Shown piece after piece: positions 47,646 to 58,800 of a stretch of 64,000 bases of DNA (position 1 is the first letter of the stretch; each line of letters opens with the position of its first letter). The DNA comes from Polytrichum commune (taxonomy: Eukaryota > Streptophyta > Polytrichopsida > Polytrichales > Polytrichaceae). The notes under the pieces are model-generated. The model did not search any database, was not told where the DNA came from, and worked only from the letters and a program-made list of their open reading frames with translations. The position numbers were made by a program, and so were the translations under genes. The stretch spans positions 28,208,001 through 28,272,000 of the forward strand of contig OX485803.1 of assembly GCA_950295325.1 (NCBI GenBank). Direction: 5' to 3'.

Positions 47646-48807
47646 ACTCTTCAACACAAAGCAGCAACAAACTTCAATGTTAGTTTCGGTGGCTCCAATC
47701 TCCAAATCATGTGCGCCCTCAATGCATTCGGGGACAACCTCCCCACCATCTCCACGCTCATGTCCACCCTTCCCACCATCGCCACGCTCATGTCCACCCT
47801 TCCCATCATCGTCGCGTTCATGTCCATCCTTCCCCATTACAACGTTTCCCTTGCATACCTTAGCATATCCTTGCAAACCCTAGCATACCATCTGAAGTTG
47901 GGCTTCGAACTCGTTAAAAAGATTTTTTTTTATTTTTTTTTTAAAAAAAAGTAGATTTGGGCCAAAAGAATCTTTTAGATATATCCTATCATTTTAAATA
48001 TTATAAAGCCATTTTCTTCCCAAGCATACATTCTAACCTCACAAACCACCTTGATTTTTTTCAAATTTTTTGGACTCAATGGTGATTTTACAAAAATCGG
48101 CAAAGTCCTCTGAATATAATCGGGCAAGATTTCGCCCAAAAATCTTCTGATTTTGAAGATTTCTCTCAAGATTCTAAGATGCTCTTTTCGTTTTTGGGCC
48201 GTGAAACATTCACAACTTCTCCGTTTTTTGCGTGCAATATACCGTTGGAATCGTCTTCTCGAGCTCCACGACATGGGATTTGGTGTCAAATTCACCTCCA
48301 AGAAGAAAGAAAACATGTACACATAAATTTAAATCGTTCCAATCTAATGGTTATAGTTTTGGCAACAAATACATGAACTTACCACTTCTGTGCTTGTGGG
48401 AGATATGGCATTCGTAGCTGGACTAGATTCGCCTCCGTCTTCTTCAATATCATTCATACAATCGACCTCGGCAATATCCATTGCTTCATTGTTTTGTATC
48501 GAGTTCTCCCCACATTGAAAAAGTCCAACTTCATGATCCTCATAGGACAAGGTCCGAATAATGCTACTAATCTCATCACCATTGGCCTTCTGCAAGCGTC
48601 TAACCATCCTTAATTTTTCTAACTGTTTCTTACTAGAAAACAGAAGACCAACCTTACGTCTCTTCCTATGAAAACCCTTTGGCATCCCTGCAACTGGAAA
48701 CACTACATGAAAAGTAATTTTACTATTTGGTTACAACTATGCAATCTCTCCAATATATAACGCTCATGTAGTGTAATGAATGTATCATCATCCGATTATT
48801 TATGGCT

Positions 48808-48932
48808 TCTTAGAAATGAATGATATCTATTTACATACATATAAACGGTCATTTGTAAAAGAGGCATACGGCTTCTCGTCTATAAATGATATCTACTTAC
48901 CTGGATGTAAACGTTCATTTCTAAAGGAGGCG
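48808..48932. promoter_or_regulatory. Divergent promoter region with a 62-bp direct repeat
   Basis: Two copies of about 62 bp, sharing AATGATATCTA, TAAACG.TCATTT and AAA..AGGC, lie between the divergent starts of the two outer-element genes (48685 and 49169). The inner element also has a direct duplication between its gene starts. A role in shared regulation is inferred. Confidence 0.45.
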
Positions 48933-49554
48933 CTCCCAAGAATTCATAATTCAAAACATTCTATAATAGTCACTAAAATCACATGAAATCTTTGTATGTC
49001 AGATGTATCAATTCAAATTTTGAATCACTATGAGCTAACACCACGCAACGGAAATATTTGGTTGTCACTATTTTATAGTCATTTCCTTTCTATTACAACA
49101 AACTTTCATATAACCCTCTCATACAATGACATTGAACATGACTTTGTAGGTTGTACGCACATGCAAGTATGGATATGGCATTTGTTCGCGGTGACGCCTC
49201 TAGCATTCCAATTTCTTTTCCCTGCAGTGATAATGATATGGCATGGGTATCTACATTGATTCTCAGTGTAAGATTCAATTTGGATTTGTCGTCTTTATGG
49301 GTGGAGGAGGAGTTTTTTGATTTAGAAGGAGTTCAAGTCGTATCTACAGTCATGTTGCTAAAGATCGAGACTGACTCAGGATGCGGTTGGAAGCTTCCTC
49401 CAGGCAAGTACCATGTTTTTGGTACTCCAAGAATTACTAGGTCGATATCGACAGAAATTCTTACACCTGGGTCTGCAACCTCCACTGTTCAGATGCCTTG
49501 GGGAACTCGTGTGAAGGTAGAGTCTCCAAGTCATAGTCATATTGATCTTACTGA

Positions 49555-50818
49555 GGGGCGGTTTACACTATGGACCATGAAGTTGGACCAGGGCTCTGCA
49601 AGGCAGCTGATTGGCTCTTGAAGTTGTCCCGGGACAACTTCGGTTTACACTAAGGAAAAAATGGCAGAGGGACCATGGAGGTTGAGGTCCCCAAAATATA
49701 ATTTTCAAGGCCTAATAAATGCACATAATTTTCAATGCCTAATAATTTTCAAGGCCTAATAAATAACATGGTCCAACGGGTTTTGCGTTGAGAGAGGCAA
49801 GAGAGGTGGTCTGGTAGGAAAAGGCAAGGGCCCATGTCAAAGAAATGCCATTTCAAGAATGTTTTAATGAATCTACCTTTTATGTGCCTTAATTATATTG
49901 TAGCCCATGAGACATACCAGCACTATCTTGCCCTACCCTTTAAACCCGCTTACACGTGTTTCATCAAACAACGCGGGACATCTAGAACTCAAGAATTCAA
50001 GTGCAGATTTGTTTTTTTGGTCTACCAGCTGCAATTTTTGGAATTTGGATGCGTGTAATATACCGTTGGAAAGGTCTTGAAAATACCTTTCCAACGGTAT
50101 ATTACACGCCCCAAAATGTTTAAAAACTACAGTTGCAAAAGAATAAAGAAAAATACATAGTCGTTTAGTGATTGTAGATCAGGGTGGTCAAAAGAAGCGC
50201 AATGGGAAATCTTCTAACATTAATTATCAAAGAATTGAAATTTAGTGTTGAGCAAGGTTGGGTGGTAACAACATTAGATATAATCAAACACTAAATATCC
50301 TATTTAGTGTAGTGAAACACAAGGTACATGTCACATGTACAATTGAATCGCTCATTTTCTTTTTGTAAAAATTGTTGTGAGAAGATTTGCAAGCCACATC
50401 TTCGACACATTTAACAAGAAGTGAAGATAGTTGAAGCCTAAGAGATGACAAGAGAATGATCAAACTTTAAGGCAAAAAGAAGAAAAAACTAATTGACAAG
50501 ATAAGTGAAGGCATGTGCAGGCAAGTGAAGGCATGTGTAGGCAAGTGAAGGCAAATTGAAGTCAACAAAATGGTCAAACTTCATTTTTCCCCAAAACTGC
50601 CCTTTTTGGGCTTATATTAAAAAAATCAGCACATCCACTTCTTGCCGCATGGTCATTCTTCATGGTCCACATTCGGTTTACACCTAGTGAAGGGCCCATG
50701 AACCATGAAAACTAATATTTTAGTAACTCGGACCATGGAAGTCATCCCATGAAGTCGTCCCACGCAAAATAGGCCTCTTACGTGGGACGACTTCATGGTC
50801 CATAGTGTAAACCACCCC
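49555..50818. mobile_element. PIF/Harbinger-like MITE inside the transposase exon
   Basis: Ends GGGGCGGTTTACACTATGG and (reverse complement) GGGGTGGTTTACACTATGG. A 3-bp duplication TGA flanks it (49552-49554 and 50819-50821). Same family as 20939-21464 but 1.26 kb, with extra internal sequence and a perfect hairpin. Removing it and one TGA restores the transposase frame (ACT GAG TCT). Confidence 0.88.
50051..50109. repeat. Perfect 25-bp hairpin inside the MITE
   Basis: Arms 50051-50075 and 50085-50109 are exact reverse complements with a 9-base loop. An arm-like word (ATATACCGTTGGAA) also occurs near 48238. Confidence 0.85.
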
Positions 50819-53800
50819 TGAGTCTTCCGATGATGATGTAGTTGTTGTCAATGATGCGAATCGCAAGCTATCTCCTATACATGAGAAATGTGAAGACACT
50901 TTTCTAAGTGTACATAACATGGACCATCATAGCACGTTGAATCCTTATGTTCATCAAAAAACATCTAAATTTGTGAGCATCTTGGAATGCCTTAGAGATG
51001 TGCAAAGTCGTCCACGTGCACGGAATGAATTGAAATTTATAAACCTCAATACAATCCGTTGTGACACAGTCCGTCACCTTCCTCAATCGTTTAATGGAGA
51101 TGTGTTTTTTGAGTTACCTCCTCTTCCCTCTTCGGCATCCCCTTCTAGAAGTGGAGCCAACTCAATTTCATCGTCTTCTGTAGGTTGACAGCTAGAAGGC
51201 ATGGATCGTAAGTTCGATAGCCACAATTGGACACACACACACACCACAAACATTGCAAATGATTTCGGCCTAAAGTTCCGCTATTCATTGTGTGTGGGCC
51301 ATTTGGTTTGCGAGAACACAACTTGCCCTAGACTACGGCGAAGTGGCAACAAAAATGAGACAGAATGGGAGGGATCGTCACATGTTGTCTTTGATGTGGG
51401 ACAACAATCTCCTGTAAAGTCTAATCTCGTATGTCGGATCTGTAAAGAAGTCCCATCCTGCATAGCTCCATGCCCTTGCCGCATGTATAGGGTCTTGAAC
51501 TCAATAGGTCTTCCAAGAGCTTGTATCCATGTTGGTATTCACGATCATCCAGTGGGTAAAGGAATTTGTCGTGATTCTGTTCATCGAACAACATCTTTGA
51601 TTAGTCAAGAGGTATCAAAGACACCAACTGCAACAAATTCCGCCATTCGGCTTGCTGCTAGCAAGGAATTTCTTGCATCTGAATTGTTTGGAGAGGAAGG
51701 ACTACACAGCGACCGAAAGCCCCTCTGCGGAGAGGCCCTTGAGGCTGTTATGGACAAATTCCGGATACTCAGTTCACCTACTATTCGAAATACCATCTCT
51801 AGTTTCCGTCACAATACAAACGGGGGACCCATTGACAACATTATCTCGTTGAAAATGAAAAGTACATATTCCTTTATTCAAGATAGTGTGTTCCCAGGCC
51901 AAGGTAAGGATAAAGTTTACCTTTTCAAGATGTCTGAGGAAGGACCGGGAAGCGGGGTGGATTTGGTAAGGCGAATGCAATCTGGTGGAGACTTGCAGAA
52001 CTCTTGGTGCATGTTCGATCATGTTAAGAGGGTGAAAGGATGGACGTCAATGGCTGCCCATGTCTATAACCCTGAGTTTTGTCGAGTCCAAACTATTTGT
52101 GTTTGCGACATGATGAGTGAGGATGCTCAGTCACAACAACAAATGTGGAGATCCCTCAATTCCGTCATGGCGCGCCATGGGATTTCATCTCCAAACTTCA
52201 AGGGTTTCATGGCTGACAATGCAATGGCCAACTGGCATGTTGTTCGTGTGGTGTATGGAAGTGGCAACAAGCAAGAGCCAATGCAAGATCGAGAGCGCTC
52301 TTGTCTACTTCATTGGACAACTTCGCTAAATAGACATACAGAGAAACTCATTCGACTAGAGTTCCAAGAAACTCACAAGAGGCTTTGCAAACAATACAAG
52401 GATGCAAAATCAATGGCAGAAGTAGAAGAGAGATACCTTGGAATCAAGGGTTGGTGGCTTTCTTCAAGAGCTGCATCAGAGGATTCTTTGCGAGAACTAG
52501 ATGACTGGCTGGGTTTTTGGCACTTTCGATACCGGCAGTGGGGTGGATTTTTAGAATTGGTAAGTTATATACCTCCTTGAATTTGAATTTTCCTTCTTTA
52601 TTGCTCAACTGTTATTCATGGACAAGTTGCTTTAGTGTCCCTAACGTATGTGGTTTTGTTTAATTGTTTTCCTTCACATCTATAATATTTACACAAGTTT
52701 GGGTTCAACATCCACTAGTCTTATTATGGAAACATGATTTTGGAAACCAATGAAACCTTACTTTATCATTCAAAATCATTCTTATTGTTGCAGAACCTCA
52801 ATTTAGAAGAGCTAGCCGAGATGCCTTCATGCAATTTGGCAGAGACAATTCACAACAAGTGGTTGCAAATGTCTGGGAAGAGGGGAACCTGCTTGTACGC
52901 CGCCACAACCGATGACATGATGCGGGTTATTCAACAATCGACTAATTATTGGGCATACCTCCAAGGGTATGCATCTGGCACTGGTCCCCACTTGGATGAA
53001 CTTCGCCTTCGAGCTGGAAGACGAACTAGAAATCCAACAAAATTTGCCGAGGCTGTCGCCAAACTTCCAGATGCTCACCTATTAGCCACGCGGGTTTCCC
53101 ACTTGGAAGGTGAAGAAATATTTGGCTCCTCAAAGCGCAAACTGAATTTGCCTCCTGGATCAGACGACGACTCTCATCGCCACGATACAGTGAATTTTTC
53201 TGCACCTAGAGTTCAGACTCGGTCAGTCAAAGCACGCACAGAAGGAGATGCATCGACAACAATACCAACGCCAACGCCAACGCCAGTGTCAACACAAGAA
53301 GGTGAACCAAGCACATTATGTCGACACGCTACCAAAATACTTGAAACAAACTGCAACCCTTCACTATGGCACATTGCTATGTGTAAAAAAGAAGGGAAGA
53401 CTTGTCACGGAGTTCAAATCGGGATGAAGAAGAGATGCGGGGCCAAGATAAACAAGTCAAGCAAGAGTGGAACAGTAGCACCTACCTACAACGGCCGCAT
53501 GACAAAATATGGAACCAAGGCCATTATCAACTTTGATTTCTGGTTTTGTGCAGATGACCTATTGCGTTGTGTTGGAGGCTCTAAGGTTAAGTGGGTTCAC
53601 GATTGGCCTCCTCTTCCAAATGTCTGGCCTATTGCATGTGGGACACATCTCACAAAATCAGAGATTCTTTTTCTATAGGAAGCAGGATTTTAATTGCAAA
53701 CTGAAGATGTAGGCGAACCAACACTCCACCTCTTCAATGAAGACGGTACAGGAAAAAATGTGTCCTTCCTACACTCAAAGCAACTAGATAGTGATGTCCA

Positions 53801-54227
53801 ACCATCTGACGGTGATATGCACCCCACAAAGCGATTGGGAAAAACCATTCGGCGTAATCCTAATGCGCCCACAGTTGACCACCGCAACAAATGGGAGACA
53901 ACACGGAACTTGAACGCAGTCGTTGATTCTGTTGTCATTATTCCATACCTTGGCTATGGTAGAGTGTTAACTTTGATCTCTGGTATCTTTCCCAACCAAA
54001 AGGTCTATCGAATCACAATTTCGGATTTTCCTGCTTGTACTTGCGAAGACTTTATCACCATGAGTACGGCTGCACTTGGTAGTAGGAAATCTTGGGTAAA
54101 CTGCAAGCATTTATATTATGTCTTTAGGTTTATTTGCAAGGCAAACTTAGAGAACGACAAATATATACATGCACCAAGTCTGAGTTTTGATGAAGTGAAG
54201 TTACTTCTTGTAGGTAGCAATCTATAA

Positions 54228-55015
54228 GATTTTTTGTATTTGTCTTGTAGTAGATAGTGAAACCATTTATGTGCAGAGGTGGATATAGAATTTTCAATTG
54301 GAGTAGATGCCACATACCTTAAATTCTAATTGCTTTATGCTGGAAATTGTTTATGGCAGTTCAAGGACCACTCAAATCATTTGTAAAATTGTAAACATGA
54401 AATAAAGATATAAGAAAATGCTGAATTTAGCCTCACAATATTGTAGGATGAAATGTTACTATGCTACAAATGAATCTTGAGAGAGCTCCTCAGTTCTAAG
54501 AAACACTTAACCACATCCAAACAACATTGTAAAATTGTTTGTTACATATCTCCAAATGAACTTTCAAGGTATTCTTTGGTTCCAAAACACATTAAACCAA
54601 CCTCTGGGATAGTTAACAAAGCTTTTGCAGTCAATAAAGCAAATATTTTTTGTAAATGATTTTTTTAAATAAGCAAAAAAAATCATTCATTTTTTCAAGA
54701 CATCTTTAGCAATGTCCAAAGAAAGTTCTTTTTGGATGAATGGTGAATGAATGATGAATGAATGATATGGATGAATTTCATTTGTTTATCAAATCTCTCG
54801 TGGTGAAATCTTCTTGTTGTGGGAGATGTTGGTTTTTCAATAATTTTGATTTATACAACAATTGATTGAAAATTTTATTATTTTTAATAAAATTTTGTAA
54901 ATTTTGTGATTTTGTAATTTTTGACATTACTATATTTAGGCTTGAAAATATTCTTTATTACTTTAACGTGTCTATTTTAAATATAAATCATTGCACTAAG
55001 CGCTCAAAACTAGTT
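54228..55015. other. Outer MULE right subterminal region
   Basis: AT-rich, no gene. GATGAATG-type repeats lie at about 54735-54775. Confidence 0.35.
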
Positions 55016-55050
55016 GCTCATTGCTCCCCGCTCACACTCTAGCACCGTTG
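55016..55050 (-). repeat. Outer MULE right terminal inverted repeat
   Basis: Reverse complement starts CAACGGTGCTAGAGTGTGAG and matches the left end at 29 of 35 positions. GTATGACTTA follows at 55051-55060. Confidence 0.85.
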
Positions 55051-55858
55051 GTATGACTTAGGCTATGGGTTAGTCTAATAAGACAACAATTAGTATAAGT
55101 ATGTTAGAAATAGGGTAATAACACAACAATTAAGATGCTAATCATATAATTAAGATAATAATGAAACATTTTAAGTTGTCAATCAAAAATTTGATGTGCA
55201 TTAGGCAATGAGTTAGTCCAATAACATAATAATTAACACAAATATAGTACCATTAGGCTAATAACACAACAATTAGGGTGTTAATCACACACTTAAGATA
55301 AAAATGAAACATTTAAGCATTTAATCAAGCATATGGTACGGCTTAGGCTATGGGTTATTCTAATAAGACAACATTTAGTATAAATTTGGTAGCATTAGGC
55401 TAATAACACAACAATTAAGGTGTTAATTATACACTTAAGACAAAAATAAAACATTTAAGCCGTTAATCAAGAATATGGTGTGCCTCCTAAACCACACCCA
55501 AAACGGTCAATTCATTGAACATGGTAGATAAATTTATGAGAGCATTTTGACGCCGGAGTAGATTCAAAGGCTCCAATTTAGTCTAGTGGGACCCAATTTC
55601 GATTCACTAACCACAACCCTATAGATGTCATCCCCCATAGTATTAAGTGTCGTGAAACTTAATTGTCGAGAACACCGAACATTGACCATGGTAAGTTCTA
55701 TGAAACTTAACCCTCAAGACCATTGAGCCTTAGAATCGGGCCTCACCACTTTACATGTGACAAGGTTGGGTCCCAAAAAAGTTCATAAAGTGGGGCCGGA
55801 TTGAGGGCTTCATCGGGCCGGTGCTCCGGCCGGCCCCAGGCCGTGTATAAAGCCGCCC
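55051..55858. mobile_element. 142-bp tandem repeat and right part of the TTA-flanked element
   Basis: The tandem array interrupted at 24322 resumes here for about three more units (TAATAACACAACAATTA at about 55117, 55260 and 55401). Unique sequence then leads to a GC-rich end (GGCCGGCCCC...GCCGCCC) and TTA at 55859-55861. This is the other half of the element that begins at 23728. Confidence 0.55.
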
Positions 55859-55861
55859 TTA

Positions 55862-58800
55862 ACTAATTACACAGCCAATAGGTTGATCATCAACCATGTT
55901 TATGATAATGCATGATGCCACCTGATACGTCCACCCTCATTAGGTTTGTCCGGTGATTGGTATGCACCGCCCGTGAACGGGTAACTTATCATACCCTCCA
56001 TCTACACTGATGAGGGTCGCGTCAACACATGATAGGTGAATGACATATTTGCAACCACAACGGTGGCAATCTTGGTATGTCCACCAATATAGGTAGGTGG
56101 TGCGCACCGCAAAGTACACCAATTCTGCCACATGTTACCAAGAGGGCACTGAATGAATGTCACCCAAAACACAATCCATCCTACCCATAATGGCAGATTA
56201 GGCAAAGGATATGCATCACCCCAAAGATGGACTTAGATTGTCACCCACAGAAGACCCAGGGGGTTCAAAACAACAATATTGGATGCATCACCCTGCTTTC
56301 GACTAGGCCATCAAGACCACACCGATTGATTACTACCACCGGATTTTAGTGATCGTTTCCACTGTGATTCTTGCAACCCTGTATGGTTGATATGGACAGG
56401 TATTCTTGTAGTGTAGATTTGTGATGAAGTTGAATTAACTAAAGAGAATAGTGTTGTTTTCATGCTAGTTCATTGTGTTTACACCTTAGATAAATTTGGT
56501 GGAGGCCCGACTTAACAAAGAGCACAACGTCTAGCCATCACCCTCCATCATCTCTTCATTTTTGTGTCATGACTTAAGGCAAGTCATCGCATTCATTGTG
56601 GTGGTTAGCATATAGCCCTTAGCGTAAGTGCCATTACAAATGAAACTTACTAGTTGTTGTTACAAGTACCTTGCCAAAGCAAGGGTACTTCTAACCAAAA
56701 AAAAATGTGTATTTCTTTACATAACGAATAAAATGAAATAAAACAACATCAGTGTGTTTGTTTACGCCAACATGAATGGGAGCCGTTCTTCCTCATTTCA
56801 TAACAACCCAATGATCTCTTTCACCCTGAGGCATAGGCTAGTCATCCCCTTGAGCCCAACTTATACAACCTCAAGGCTATCTTGAACGGTTGTGATAACT
56901 ACACCTATGATCATCATTTAGAGTACTTGTGATTATAAATATTAAGTTTAAATTATCTCAAATTTTGTTGGGTATGGTTCATAAATGTAATAGGAATTTT
57001 ACCATAACTTTGCATGTACTTTTATATTCCGTGGGGCCGTGGGGGGGGGGGTCACTCCCGTACTTTAGAAAACTACATGAAAACAAATATAGGGTCCGTT
57101 TTAAAGTTGTGAGCTACAAACTATAAAACTTGTACTTGTAACAAAGCTCAAGCTACATATTGAACTATATGGTAAAAATTAGGGTGTTTATGTATTTGGT
57201 TGTTTATAAATTGATCATGTTAGAATTTTTTTTTAAACCAACATACCATAGGGCTCGGTAGGTTGGGGAATTAAAATAATATATAATAGGGGCCCACACT
57301 ATGGATGAGCGCCATTGGATGACATCTCATGGATGTCTCTTGGTAGTTGGATGTAATTTGTTGGGTTAGATGTGGGAAGGCTCCCGACCGGTTTGCGCAT
57401 TTTGTTTGGCTTTGTGAGTTCCCACTTATGATTTGCGAGAGTAATTTGAAGTTTTTTTGTTTGTGCAAACTCCCACCATCTTGCAAACTTGGCGAATGTT
57501 GATGGTTGATTGTGGAAGGTTGGACAGTAGGCACACATGCATAGTTTCATTCCTCAGGTGTGCCCATCCCAAGCTTCATCTTTCCTACTTTCAATTTTTT
57601 GCTCGCTTGGTATATGGGTTGGGTTTTGAATTCTTGTTATGATTTCTCATATTTTTTTGGAAGCATAATCAACGTTGAGGAAGGGGACAAGATCAACAAG
57701 AGGTATCCGTATGAGTTATACCAACTATGACTTGAGGTACTCAGTTCTGGTGAGGTTGTTGGTGACAAACCAGGTTTGTAATGTCTTTGTAGTTGAGATT
57801 GTTATCCCTTGCTAATTCTTATCCTAGTCCAAAACTTATTGGATCTTGCGAGTGTTGTTGAGGGCAACACATATGGAAAACTTAGACCATTACTTGAAGG
57901 TATTCACATTGTAGATTGGCCCTTCCAATCTTTGATAATTATAATAGATGCAGGATAAACTGCAAGCTTGAAGGGCTCAATAGAGTTTTTTTTGGATGTA
58001 TATGTTTTGCCACTAGTTGATCCCAACCTTGAATCTAGAAATTGCATGCATGTGGTGGACCTAGATTTTGTTTATGACTCCCAACAAATTGTATAGTTCA
58101 TAGCAGAGGTGGTCAAAATCCAAAATCCAATGTGGCATCTTTACAAAATCCACATTGGTGAGTGTTGCAATTATGGCTACATAATTGCTAGTCAAATAGA
58201 AACTTAGGACAAATATGAAACTAATAACCTTGGAGGATCACCAATGGCACTTGAGGTCTATGGACTAGAATTTTGTGGGTTTAGCAAAGGTATATTGTGT
58301 GGAGTGTTGTAAAAGGTTCGGATCCACCACTGGAGATCATTCCAAAAACAAAATCCACAACCTCATTGCCAATCATTTAAAAAATGTCACCTAATGTCTA
58401 TGATGCATATTTGTAATTGATGTTGAAGAAAAGAAGTCTAGTTTAGTGACCATCCCCAATCACAAACCTCTAAAGGGTTTTCTATTGCCTTGACCACAAG
58501 TGACCATCAAGCACATGCGGTTGAAGACTTTCATATACTAAAGTGCAATGAACGAAATTAGTGGCAATGAGAAAAAACCTTTGCTCTAGTTGGGGATCCT
58601 AAATTGAAGGAAGTCAAGTTTTGTTGGGGACTTGGGAGATAATTGAAGGGATTGTGGATAACAACAAGTGAATGTGTGGTGTTTCAAAGAGCGGTCTCCC
58701 CTCTCTTGTCCTAAACCCATTTGTGCATGGATGATTGTGGTTCACATATTGGAAGAAATATGCATTTGAACCTCTTGTATATTACCCACTTTATTATAAC

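Larger units (their letters stand above)
46661..48685 (-). pseudogene. ParB-like/DNA methyltransferase, 5' block (outer MULE)
   Basis: Exon 1 (48685-48383, 101 codons) starts MPKGFHRKRRK, with a basic region and an acidic, Ser-rich tail. It ends at a GTG|GTAAGT donor in phase 0. The next exon begins at 46761 after ATTATAG, also in phase 0, and runs to the insertion point (46661). Its frame continues exactly in 30181-29699 once the inner element and one target duplication are removed. The 1.6-kb intron between them contains palindrome repeats and an AACCAGCAAA minisatellite. The start is divergent from the transposase ATG at 49169, with about 480 bp between. An acceptor-like GTTGCAG just before the ATG suggests a leader intron. 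Confidence 0.75.
49169..54227 (+). pseudogene. MULE-type transposase with SWIM zinc finger (outer MULE), broken
   Basis: Homologue of the inner transposase. Exon 1 is 49169-49554 plus 50822-52559, split by a MITE; exon 2 is 52794-54227. Phases join exactly. It has the N-terminal Cys/His cluster (CENTTC, CRICKEVPSC, ACIHVGIHDHP), FDHVKRV, GFMADNAMANW, then CLLHW, HFRYRQWGGF, LAEMPSCNLAE, and a SWIM finger (CTC...CKH in NCKHLYYVF). Damage comprises in-frame TGA 51186-51188, TAG 53676-53678 and TAA 53691-53693, plus the MITE. The TAA stands where the inner copy has Gln. The start aligns with the inner protein at MA.(L/V)R.D. Divergent from the methyltransferase. Confidence 0.87.
24323..55050. 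mobile_element. Outer MULE-like transposon carrying a DNA methyltransferase gene
   Basis: A 30.7-kb element, about 13 kb without its own insertions. The inverted ends match at 29 of 35 positions. They start CAGGGTTGCTAAAGTATGAG on the left and CAACGGTGCTAGAGTGTGAG on the right (reverse complement). A perfect 10-bp duplication, GTATGACTTA, flanks them at 24313-24322 and 55051-55060. The flanks are parts of one tandem repeat, so the empty site can be inferred. Two divergent genes start near 48.7-49.2 kb: a methyltransferase on the minus strand and a MULE-type transposase on the plus strand. The duplication length and the SWIM-containing transposase fit the Mutator superfamily. Insertions inside are the second MULE (30182-46651) and a MITE (49555-50818). 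Both genes are damaged, so this copy is probably not autonomous now. Confidence 0.85.

Noticed and set aside
47598-47876. Minus-strand ORF rich in GHERGDGGK
   Set aside because: It is a short repeat inside the methyltransferase intron, and phases of exons 1 and 2 already join without it.
55940-56205. Overlapping minus-strand ORFs near 56 kb
   Set aside because: No domain or conserved pattern, and the two frames overlap each other. I cannot support a gene.
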